Shown here piece after piece: positions 33,276 to 43,034 of a stretch of 64,000 nt of DNA. Origin of the DNA: Lasiodiplodia sp. COLG20 (lineage: Eukaryota; Ascomycota; Dothideomycetes; Botryosphaeriales; Botryosphaeriaceae); assembly GCA_009801085.1 (NCBI GenBank), contig VNWV01000008.1, forward strand, positions 2,170,001 to 2,234,000, in the 5' to 3' direction. Made by a program: the position numbers and the translations under genes. The first letter of the stretch is position 1; each line of letters starts with the position of its first letter. The notes beneath the pieces are model-generated. The model searched no databases. It was not told the DNA's origin and saw nothing but the letters and a program-made list of their open reading frames with translations.

Positions 33276-34206
33276 TCACTTATTCTTCTTCTTCAACGCG
33301 CCGCCATCCACCGTAATCTCTTGCCCAGTGACAAACCCCGCATTGACCAAATAATCCACCGCCTGCGCAATATCCTCGGGCATGCCGGCGCGATTCGCCG
33401 GATGCTGCTGCACATCCTTCTCCTCCAGCGTCTCGGCCCAGCTCATCCCCTTCTCATCGCCCTCCTTGCACTCATGCGCCACCTTAATCCGTCCCGGCGC
33501 CACCAAGTTCACGCGTATGCCCCAAGGCTCGCAGCTGACGGCCATCGAGTGCATCAGGCCGAGCTGGCCGGCCTTCGTCGCAGCGTAGCCCTCCTGGTTC
33601 GGGTCGCTCTGGTGAGCGCGAAAGGAGCCGATGTGGACGATGCACGGGCCGGGCCCGGCGATGTGCCTGGCGTCGCGGGCGTCGGCGGCGGCGTCGCACT
33701 TCATGTACGGCAGGGCCGCCTGGCTGACGGCGAAGGGCGCCGTCAGGTTCGTGTCGACGTAGGCGCGCCACTCGTCCAGCGTCGACGCGTCGAGCATGGT
33801 TTTGCCGTCCTTCCATTGCGGCGTCGCGATGCCTGTGGTTGTCGTCGCGCAGGTTGAGGTGTTAGCTGGGGGGCGCTGGGAGCGCCGGGTTGGAGGGATG
33901 CGGGGATTTGGGGGGCGTACTGGCGTTGTTGATCAGGACGTCGATGTGGCCGCCGAGGAATTTGGCCGCATCGGTGATCGTCTTGCGGATTTCGTCGGCA
34001 TTGCGGAGGTCGCAGATGGCGGAGGAGAGGTTGGTGGGATGGTGTTTGCCGAGGTGGACGTGGACGGTGTGGTGTAGTTCGTCAGCGTCGACGTCGAGCA
34101 GGTAGACGCGGTCGCCCTTGTTCAAGAAATGGCGAGCCAGGGCTCGCCCGATGCCCCGCCCTCCGCCGCTGATGACAACTCCACGGGAGCTGCTCGACTC
34201 AGGCAT
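33276..34206 (-). CDS. Short-chain dehydrogenase/reductase (3-oxoacyl-ACP reductase-like)
   Basis: Exons 34206-33921 and 33832-33276, intron 33833-33920 (88 nt, GTACGC to CACAG); product 280 residues. S-G-G-G-R-G-I-G near residues 12-19 binds the nucleotide. The N-N-A motif is completed across the splice (N-N-A-S), the catalytic serine is in H-I-G-S-F, and the catalytic pair is in G-Y-A-A-T-K. The C-terminus has the common V-T-G-Q-E-I-T-V-D-G-G ending. An aspartate after the second strand (L-L-D-V-D) suggests NAD rather than NADP preference. The start at 34206 gives a normal N-terminus; the frame extends 14 codons further without family sequence. The substrate is unknown and no pathway partner is obvious beside it. 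Confidence 0.86.
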
Positions 34207-34484
34207 ATTGCGATTGTTGATTTTGTAGGAAGCCCCTTCTCGAGCCACGGGCTATGCTCTGATTTCCTGGGGTTCCCGCATCTTTTCGTTACACGCGCCA
34301 TAACTACGTCACTGTATGGTCATTACGGCCATTATTTTATCTTGTCGCGTTCACCGGCCACAGGTTGAACTTCCACCGTGGGGGGTACAAGTGCACCAAC
34401 ACTCAATTAATAATTCGTGGGATTTGCATTAATACACTTCTAACGTTGAGAGCTGATGCCACTTATTGCAACCCTTCCGTGCTA

Positions 34485-37271
34485 TCACCAATCGCTCTCC
34501 TGCCTGGCATATTGAGCTAGTAAGGGGATGTAGTCCTTGTGTACAATTCCAAGATCCTTCACTCTGCAACTATGGTTGATGGGGTAGTAGATTGCGAAGT
34601 CGATTCTGGAGCTGTACTCAAGTCTCACACCACCGCCGCTTGGTACGACTGGAATTGGCGCTATACTCAGCGGCCTCTCGCCATTCACATATGTAGGAAT
34701 GGAGCCCATAGTGTACACTATGGCATGCGTGCGTGGAGTAAGGCCTTCCCTGGCTGTACCGCGGCCACCATAAGTGGAAACTGGGCTATACTTCTAAGTT
34801 AGCGAGGTGATCCAAAAGCGAATGGTTCCGAGAAATTGATGCTCTGAAAACAAAACAAAACCAGCCTCACGTACCAAGCATAACAAAACCCACGATTTTC
34901 TTTCACAACGATGAATTGCCGGGTACTAGGGTACCCTGTTCCAGCTACCCCATTAGGAGTGGTGTTTTCTCTGTACCTGTCAAGGCTTGCTTCTGCCAGC
35001 GCATCGTAAAATGGTGTAGAGAACATCTACATTGTTAGCTATATACGACCAAGACTTCCTGGATACTTACTCGGCCTAGTGTGAAAAAGCTGCTTTCCTG
35101 GCGTGTGTACGCTGGAATAGATGAGTACTCATTCTCATATATGAATCCATGACTTACTTGAATTCTCCAAAAGGTCTTTCGCATGCTCGAATCCTGTCTC
35201 CTCTGCTATCATGAGAGGCATCTTGTTGTCCTTATCTCTTGCATTCACGTCGATTCCTTCCTGTGACAGGAGGAATTCAACTGTGACCTCTTTCCTCCTC
35301 TTCAACTCCGGCGAACGCGCCTCCTCAGGGCTGAGAAAACACGCAAGATGAAGTGGCGTTTTCATAGACTTTGTTCTTGCATTGATGTTTCCACCAGCTG
35401 TACAGAGCATCTCCAGAATCATTCGGTTTCCTTTCCATGCGGACCAGTGGAGCATTGTCACTCCGTCTTGATGAATTTGACTGAAGACTGGATCCCGGAT
35501 AGGTGTTCTGGATGTGTTGCTGGGAAATTTGTCGAAAGTTTTTAGCAGCCTTACAACCGCTGCAGGGTTTCCGTAGTAGACTGAAAGCCACAGTGAGTCT
35601 GTTTTCGATGGAAACCTCACCTCGGAAGCCCCATGTTCCTCTCGCACACTTTTCAGTATGTCTTTCATGGGAATGATGAAGATCTCTCCAAGCGTCTCGG
35701 AGCCAGCAACAACCGGTCCGAGTATCTCGTGCGTTTGACTGTCCAGGGCCCATGAGCCACAAATACCTTTTGCTGTCTACATGTTAGCGGGATGGCTGAA
35801 ATTCTACATAAGGAGCTTAGCCCTGGCTGCAATTCCAGCCACAGCGAAGGACCCGAAGTTGAGGACTTACACAATGTTGTACGACTGTTCAGCGCCCACA
35901 AAGCAATTTCGGTCCCTGAGCTCTTCAACTTTCCTGTACTCATGGCACTGATGCCACCTGCCTTCAGAATTTTCTTTTGATCAATGATAACAACTTCCCC
36001 CCGTGGGATTTCCAGCTTTTCTTTTTCTAGGTACACGCATTTGTTCTGGTTGGCTTTGTTCTCAAACGGCAAGAATACTTCATTTGCCGCAAAGAGCCTG
36101 TCATCATCCAGTCGCATAGTTACCCAATCCATAGGGAGGTTGGACTTTGCCACGTGAAGCGACCGAGAATTATCAACACCTGCATTTCCTGAAGGCTTCC
36201 CGGGTTCTGGGCTCGGAGGTGTAACTTCAAGTACGATTTGATCTATGTTGACGCGTCAGCATATCTGGAAAGAAGTACGGCTAGTAAGATTATACCTCTC
36301 AGTGCCGGGCTGTTTGAGCCCTCTGAAGCTACTGACCCATGCCCCGAGTCATGAGCTGTATCTTCGTCGTCGCTCTCATCGTCACTTCCAAGCGCCCACT
36401 CCATCGTGAAGAGCTCCACTTCTGAGCCCCGATGGCTAGAAGTATCTCCGTCAGAAGTCTCTGAGAATGGATGGGCAACGGTAAGAGCGTGATAAGCACC
36501 GTCAATGATGATCGTTCCCCCAATGGTTGCGAGCCTCATAGTGTCGTTGACAAGTATTTGCTGTCCACAAAGAGAAATCGGACCGGGAGTGGCCTGGTCA
36601 TATATCGAATGGGTGATTTCTGCGGAACAGCCTGCCAAATTTCCTTTGGACTCCAGGTCAAGCACCGGAGATGCCCGTAATTCGAAGCCACTGTCTGAAA
36701 ACTCTGAAAAGTTGTCGGCCCGGTAAATTACCTGCATCGATCTTTTCAAAATGCGCTTGACGTTTTTCCCGTTGCAGAAAAGAACGATTGTTGGATGTGC
36801 ATGTGATTTGTCGCGGCCAAGCATATAGCACCGGTGGATTATGAGGCAATCAGCGTCATGTTCACCTTTATAGATCTCCTTTGCCTTGGTTTTCATGATT
36901 TCCTGGAGTCTCGGGCAATGTATATCGTTCCATTGTTGCAAGGCCGTCCCAGCCAGATCCCACCGCATTTGATTTCCCAAGTCCGTGAGTTGCTCGCCAA
37001 AAGAGTCATGATAAATCTGCTGAGTAGGGAGAGTGCGTCGCCGAATCATCTCTACAAGGCTAGCGAAAGATGCGGGCCGCAGCACTGTGTAAGGTCCGGT
37101 GACCATGTGCTGTGAAGACTCAGCTTGTACAGAGTCCGCGGAGGCCGTAGTGGAATCCATTTGCTCGTACCGGGAACAAGCCTTTTGCCAACTGAACAAT
37201 ATTTTGTCTCGACACTGCAGAGGGTGATTTGTATCAGTCAGCGTTCCCCCGCATCTGTGGAGTAGATCCAT
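34485..37271 (-). CDS. Fusion protein: trypsin-fold peptidase-like domain, ankyrin repeats and DUF6590
   Basis: Six exons: 37271-36296, 36242-35871, 35772-35158, 35111-35071, 35026-34875 and 34785-34485; introns 53, 98, 46, 44 and 89 nt; product 818 residues. Every splice keeps phase. Residues about 255-490 resemble a chymotrypsin-fold peptidase: G-G-T-I-I-I then T-V-A-H-P-F with His267, M-D-W-V-T with Asp364, and G-I-C-G-S-W with Cys454 where the serine nucleophile usually sits (Ser456 follows). Ankyrin repeats lie at about 520-650 (for example T-M-L-H-W-S-A and T-P-L-H-L-A-C). DUF6590 fills about 660-815 (F-F-T-L-G-R-M-F-S, R-Q-F-I-V-V-K-E, C-P-V-S-T-Y-G-G-R-G, H-A-I-V-Y-T, S-R-I-D-F-A). 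The first ATG is the least certain point: no ATG lies further upstream in this frame, but an upstream exon cannot be excluded. Head-to-head with the gene at 37513. Function unknown. Confidence 0.74.
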
Positions 37272-37512
37272 GATAATCCAGCCTTGCCGCCTAATTGCTA
37301 CATGCGCTAGTGTCAACTCAGCCCCAGTACAGGGATTTGGTTTGCTGGCATAATCGGCTGACGTGGCGACCGGTGAGCCCGCTATGAGCTTTTAATCACT
37401 TCACATGGGCAGGCATGCGTTCAACGCTCACTATTTTATTGCGCCTCAGACCAGCCTGATAAGCAACACGACCTGTACAGTAATTCGGAGGAGGGTATTC
37501 AAGAAGGAAAAA
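37272..37512. promoter_or_regulatory. Short divergent upstream region
   Basis: Only about 240 nt separate the start codons of the peptidase-ankyrin-DUF6590 gene and the plus-strand membrane-anchored protein gene. An alternative plus-strand ATG at 37405 would narrow it further. Both promoters must overlap, so co-regulation is possible. Confidence 0.4.
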
Positions 37513-38738
37513 ATGTGCACCACAGCAATGACCGAGATGACTCAGATTGATCAAGAGTTGCACCAGCCGTTACTTCAATACGCAGAACTCGGGACCATGA
37601 AAGAATCGTTGCAGAAAAAGATTGCATGCCGACTCTGGGGCTGTTCTCGTGAACTGCCAAAAGGATACCAATCAGGAATCGTCACATATTTCGGCAATTT
37701 CCAGAAGGAGATCAACTTATGGTCATCACCAAAAAAGCAGAATCTATCAATCGACACTTATGCCGATTTTCTCGATCTCGTAGAACATCTTACTACTCAT
37801 AAGGACAAAAAACGCGACTCTCAAGAGATACTCAAGTTCTTTCCTATCATCAAGACAGAACTTCAAGGAAGTGGTAAATTATGTCATGTGGACACACAAA
37901 TCCCCTTGGCGGTGCGATATCAGTCCACTACTCAGGAAGAAGTGGACAATGCGATGGAACTCACCGTTGGGCTTTGGCTCATGATTTACCTGGGCCCATC
38001 GGACCCTAACATCTTCCTTGGTCTAGGGAGGTCTCATGTTCAATGGCCACAGAATATGACCTTGGAAAAATTCCTTACTGCGAATTTTACGACGACGCCG
38101 GGGCCAACTATCTCAAGAGGCGCTCAGTTTTCGAAGGATCTGACTGCCCGTAACCTGGACCGCATTGGAGGATTTCAGATCATGTGGACGAGCAACCTCA
38201 CGAATCATTTGACCTTCAATGACGATACCATGACTATCGTCCTCTATCATTTTGCAAGCGTGCTTAGCTTGCACGAGAGCAACGACAAACAGTAGTGAGT
38301 TTGGATACAGCGCGAACACCCTTTTCAGTTCATTGACCGTTATTCAGCTCAGTCTTGCCAGAAGGTCTGGCTGAGGAGACTCGGCGGACCCTAGCACTTC
38401 TGCTCCCCCAATCCGATGACCAGAGCAAGCATTGGTTCACTCAGCAACGAAAGCGTGTCGGCGGAACACTGGACCCGAGTGCTACATCGCAGTCTCTAGG
38501 TCCAGAAGGACGCGGTATCGAATCATTCAAATTCTGGCAAGAGCAACTCGGCGGGATTGCCAAAGCATTTGATGAGGTGGAGCCACGAGGTTTCAAGGCC
38601 TGGTGGTTTGACAGGCGTAAAGGAGTTCAGTGGACCAACTTTTGGATGGCTATGACAGTTCTCATCCTGACGGCCTTTTTTGGATTGATCTCTGCAGTTA
38701 CTGGGATTATTCAGGTGGTTTATGCATCTAGATCATAG
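37513..38738 (+). CDS. Fungal protein of unknown function with a C-terminal membrane anchor
   Basis: Exons 37513-38294 and 38348-38738 (53-nt intron, GTGAGT to TTCAG); product 390 residues. The body is soluble and mixed alpha/beta with no motif I recognise. The last ~30 residues form one strong hydrophobic helix (W-M-A-M-T-V-L-I-L-T-A-F-F-G-L-I-S) that would anchor the protein in a membrane with the body in the cytosol. A second in-frame ATG 36 codons upstream (37405) would lengthen it, but those codons look like leader sequence. Its divergent neighbour carries the peptidase-like/ankyrin/DUF6590 fusion. Proteins with this tail occur in Pezizomycotina genomes as hypothetical proteins; no function is claimed. 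Confidence 0.7.
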
Positions 38739-39462
38739 GGTAAACAAGAGCACTATACGGACAACAATTTGGTATCCACCCATTTACGCTTCACAATCCT
38801 TTATATTAGGCGGATGACTTGCACTACTTTGTAGACATAATCTAAGGCTATTTACGAATCTTTCCAAAGTTTACTAATATATAAATAATAGATCCCTTCT
38901 TAGCTAACTTAGCTTGCAATGATTGTGTTTTTTCTAAGAATAGAAGAGTTAAGGGAGATATATTCCATTTCTCTTATTTAGCTGCCGTAAGAAAACTATA
39001 TTGCGACTAGAGATACTTTCCACATAGAAGTAATGACTAGAGGTAGAACAAGGCCGTTATATTGTCTAAAGAGAGTTTAAGTTTGTTTAATTGGGATGTT
39101 AGAGAGATGTGATTCGTTAACCACTGACACCGGATCGGATGACCATAAGCAGTTTTAGCAATGACAACTGCTCGCAACTCTTGCCTAAGGTGCACTTGAC
39201 GCTGTAATGGCCACACTGATTAACAATTTAGGAAACATTCCTGATCCAAACCGACCTAGCAGCTCCGAGTACCTCGTGTCGTATGAACACAAGTTTTTAG
39301 GGGGGGAAAAAAGAGAACAAAAAACAACTAAAATTGACATATAGTGAGAAGAGTTGAATGAGATATGATTGTAACTTTAGCACTCTCAGAGTGATCTTTC
39401 TGGGAATAGACAGATGCAACGTATTTCACGATCAGCAATTTTAAATCTTCCTCAACGTATTC
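38739..39462. repeat. AT-rich, TpA-rich gene-free stretch, possible decayed repeat
   Basis: The stretch 38800-39110 is markedly richer in A/T than its surroundings and full of TTAG/CTAA and TTTA strings, with no open frame. This is the look of sequence hit by repeat-induced point mutation. No terminal repeats or coding remnants could be defined, so a transposon origin is inference. Confidence 0.35.
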
Positions 39463-40557
39463 TCACCAGCCGCTTTCCATTCTGGCGCACTGGATCAGGT
39501 AGGGTATATATTCTTGGCGGACACATCCCAAGTCCTTAGCTTTGACATTGTGTTGAATTGGATGATGTATGGCGAAATTGATTCTAGAGGCGACAGTCAA
39601 GGCCGGAGTGCCCGGGGCGGACATGACCGGTATTGGTTGTTTCTCTAAGGCCACCTCGCCAGGGACGTAATTTGGCCTGGACCCCTCGGTATAGATGATG
39701 GCGTGAGTTCTTGGGTCCAAGCCAGGTTTCGATGTCCCGCGGTTGCCGTACGTGGAGACCGGACTGATTCTCAGTCAGCTTTGCCGATTCCGGTCGACTG
39801 CATGCATGGCGCTTACCAAGCGTAGCAAAAGCCCTTCGCCTCTTTGACGACGACAAAACGACGGATTTGACTGAATACTTGCTCTCCGTACATGATGGTA
39901 GAGATGTTGTCCGTGTCTCTGTTGCTTGTGGTTGATCCAAGAGCTTCAGTCCAGAGTATAGAAAACATCTTCAAGTATGTTAACAAAGGTCGAATAGAAC
40001 AGCGGGTCCCACTCACCCGTCCTTGCTTGAAAAAACGCCGTGGATGATCCTGAATGATGTATGCTGCAACATGATTATTAGTTAGCACTTGGGGAGATGG
40101 TCACAGGGGAAGCTTATTTCACTAACAAGGATCTAGAGGCTCATAGTTTCCGCGCTCTGGATTACCGAAGATTGTATCCACCGGGAACTCTGAAACGTTT
40201 AGTAGTTGTGGAGATGGCAATTGGGTCTGGGTACGCCACCTTCTGGATTGGACTCAAGTGAGTGTGACTGCACATTCGCTGGTCTTGAGCCTTGAAGTTG
40301 AGGTGCAACAATTTCAGCTGCAGAGTCTCGTTTCCTACATGCGTTGGTTAGTCTCGGGTTTCAAATGAATTATCCAGCCTGGAGAAAGAGAGATAAAGGT
40401 GAACAACTTCGACCACACGGTGACATATTTTTCTGCTAGTCTTTAGTAAATGCCCCTCTACGTTTCATGGGTTGAGTGAATTACCGCCATTCCAGGAGTA
40501 CATGTAGTAGTCCTGCCCCTCAGGGCTCCAGACCCAGTCCTGGCACGGATCCGACAT
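39463..40557 (-). CDS. DUF6590-domain protein, small stand-alone form
   Basis: Well-supported exons are 40189-40127, 40063-40017, 39968-39817 and 39763-39463. They encode F-F-K-Q-G-R-M-F-S, R-R-F-V-V-V-K-E-A-K-G-F-C-Y-A-C, P-V-S-T-Y-G-N-R-G, H-A-I-I-Y-T-E-G and S-R-I-N-F-A, the DUF6590 pattern. The last two exons are 152 and 301 nt, the same lengths as in the peptidase-ankyrin-DUF6590 gene, so the two are clearly related. The first exon starts M-S-D-P-C-Q-D-W-V-W-S at 40557. It either ends at 40485 and splices directly to 40189 (211 residues), or ends at 40502 and uses an extra exon 40334-40240 (237 residues). The early W/Y-rich segment resembles that of the third DUF6590 gene. Function unknown; head-to-head with the coiled-coil gene at 41352. 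Confidence 0.75.
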
Positions 40558-41351
40558 TGTACATGCTCGAGAGTGAGCGATGGCTCTTCAGGGACGATCG
40601 CAGCTTTCGACAGTGTTATATAACCCCTCATCACGGGCGGATTGCCAGAAGTGGGATCCGCAGAGCCGCACTATTCCAAAGAAAATTTGCCTCCTCATCT
40701 CTCAATGCAAAGGGCGTCGATCCCACAGATAGACGTGGTTCATAGCGAGATGCATGAGCAATTTAGCAAGAACATGGTGGCACGGCGGCAGACATGGGGG
40801 GCGCTTACCGAACATCGCTGCTTTAAGCTGCGTGCAACGCCGATATTGCGCACGTACCCCCATGTTCCATGACACGGCAGGGCGAAGGGTAATTGCTTGC
40901 TTCACCCGTCGCGTGTTTTCCTGGCCCCTTTGGAATGCGCCACGTAGTTTATAAGTTGCAAACGCGAGCGTTTGCCATGCAGCCCCATCCCTGGCTACTA
41001 CTCGCTCCGCATCTTTCGCACTTGCCACGAAACGATGCCCACACCTTCGTCCCATGTTGCCTATTCAACCCGCGTCAGGACATCGGGGTCTGACTGCAGC
41101 CGTGATCCAAGGAAATGGAAACAGCCCTGGCAAGGCGGCTTTTCATGTGCGAAAATCCAGATAGCTGCTAATAGTCCCTCGCAGGTACAACTTCACCAGC
41201 CCAGCTGAGCGAGGGCCTTGTGCAGGCGTGCCCAAGTCCTCGCCGCAAAGATAGCTTGTCTCTTATCTCTCGAAATTCTTCCTTGGCTCCACCACGCGAC
41301 AGGCCCCAGCTAGATGAACGGACGGCCGTCGTTCCAGCCGCATCCGCTTCG
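40558..41351. promoter_or_regulatory. Divergent upstream region of a DUF6590 / coiled-coil gene pair
   Basis: About 790 nt between two opposite start codons. The mirrored pair near 50 kb has a similar spacing (about 810 nt). No motif is claimed. Confidence 0.4.
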
Positions 41352-43034
41352 ATGAGTATAGGGAACCCAGCCACGGAAAAGCAACCGGATGAAGAACACG
41401 ACGATGGTCCCAATGGTTGCATTTCGTCCTTCGGCGAGAGTGAGCTTTCCCATGCCCAGGAAAAGCTTCAAAATAGTTGTGTTCCACCCTTGCTCAAACT
41501 GGAAGAACAACCACTCCCCACTTTGGACGATGATCAATACCAATGCTCCAGATCAGCTAGCATTCATCCGAAGGAACCCAGACTTCCACGGACTTTAGAA
41601 CACCAAGCATCAAGAGTCCCTTCGGATTCCCACGAATATCCCACGGTCCAACATCCGCCCTCTCAGCCATTAGCCTCCCCGCAGCAGCTGTTGTCACCAC
41701 CACCACTACCACCACCAGGCTATGAATTAGAATCCCAAGGTATATCACCTAATCTACCACCGCCACCACCACCGCCGCCACTGCGGCCTCCTGGTTCACA
41801 CCTTCCCCCACCACCTCTTCGACCTCCTAGTCTATTCCCTCCCGCACCACCGCCGCCACCACCCCCAGCCCAGCGATCATCTTTACCTTCAGGGCTGACT
41901 GAGACACGCCTTTGGGAGCTGATGGAAAGGTTGAGAGAGACGCAATCCCAACAGGAAGAGCACCGCGAGCTGCGCGAGCGAGCCTTGACTGAGCGTCACG
42001 CCCTACAGATGACCAGGAAGAAACTCCTGGAGCACCGCCTTCAAACCCGAAATGCGGAAGCAAAGCTAATCACGGAGCTGCGTCAAGTGTGTCTGAAGGC
42101 CAAGGAGCCGGATTACGAGGTTTTGTTCGGATTGTACCAGGACGTCAGTAATGCCCAAGATGTCTTGGGCTCACTCGAAGAAGATTATGGCGCTGAAGAA
42201 AGGGAATATGACGTCCTTGAATGGCAGTTAGGAAAGTTAGAAGCCGATCTTGTGGGAGATCTCCTTGAGGATATGGAAGACCTGAAGATTGCCCCTCCAG
42301 GATCTACTGGCTCTCTCTCCGCTTCGGACAAAAGGCCCACTGCCACTGCGCCAGTTGCATCCATAATGGAACCGCTCATGTCGGATCCCGAGTCTGCGTC
42401 ATATCCGAAGGTACTTGAGGCCCCAAAATTAGTCAACGATCCCCACTTGGCCCATTCATGGTCTGCATCAACCACGGAGTGCTCGGAATCCTGTCCCAAT
42501 AAGGCTCTCGAGGACGAGGAATTAAGGAATATATCCGGAAAATCCGAGAGTCAATTTACTGATCACCTCAACAAAGTGGTAGAAGAAACAACCAAAGTTT
42601 TGGCAGAATATCCCACGCCTGAGCCCCGACGTGCGTCAGAGCCTGTCAACTCCATTTCACACTTCCTGATGGTTCCAGAACCAGCGCAGCGAGCGCGGAG
42701 TGAAAGTGGTTTGTCCCAAATTCTACCACGCTGGCCAAGCACCCAGGCACACGTAGACCAATGGATTTCGGATTCTTTGAGAGAATCACACATGGAAAAG
42801 GTCATTGCCAAAGCGCACTCAGAGGAAAAGATTGCCAGCGCACAGTCAGGCGCAACCCGGATAGACAGGAGGGCCTGGTGGAGCCTATTCAAGGATTTTC
42901 GGGTAACTGGTACACCGAACGAGCAAGCAAGATCAACAAATGAAGCTGGAGAGAATGAAAGGGAGGCGTTCGGGGCGTCTGGAATTGGAAATAGATCGGA
43001 AGGTGTTCATGGTGCTTTGGAGAGCCCGCATTGA
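41352..43034 (+). CDS. Proline-tract, coiled-coil protein of unknown function
   Basis: An intronless frame from the first true ATG (41352) to TGA 43032-43034; 560 residues. The frame extends upstream to a GTG but no ATG. After a polar N-terminus comes a region of long proline runs (about residues 115-215), then a charged heptad-like helix of about 130 residues (R-E-T-Q-S-Q-Q-E-E-H-R-E-L through L-E-E-D-Y-G-A-E-E-R-E-Y). A disordered Ser/Glu-rich tail follows, containing V-D-Q-W-I-S-D-S. The layout suggests a scaffold or cytoskeletal adaptor, which is inference from composition. It is head-to-head with the DUF6590 gene at 40557. A second coiled-coil/proline protein at 48453 is paired in the same way with another DUF6590 gene and has a similar N-E-W-I-A-E-A motif. 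Confidence 0.72.
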   Translation: MSIGNPATEKQPDEEHDDGPNGCISSFGESELSHAQEKLQNSCVPPLLKLEEQPLPTLDDDQYQCSRSASIHPKEPRLPRTLEHQASRVPSDSHEYPTVQHPPSQPLASPQQLLSPPPLPPPGYELESQGISPNLPPPPPPPPLRPPGSHLPPPPLRPPSLFPPAPPPPPPPAQRSSLPSGLTETRLWELMERLRETQSQQEEHRELRERALTERHALQMTRKKLLEHRLQTRNAEAKLITELRQVCLKAKEPDYEVLFGLYQDVSNAQDVLGSLEEDYGAEEREYDVLEWQLGKLEADLVGDLLEDMEDLKIAPPGSTGSLSASDKRPTATAPVASIMEPLMSDPESASYPKVLEAPKLVNDPHLAHSWSASTTECSESCPNKALEDEELRNISGKSESQFTDHLNKVVEETTKVLAEYPTPEPRRASEPVNSISHFLMVPEPAQRARSESGLSQILPRWPSTQAHVDQWISDSLRESHMEKVIAKAHSEEKIASAQSGATRIDRRAWWSLFKDFRVTGTPNEQARSTNEAGENEREAFGASGIGNRSEGVHGALESPH

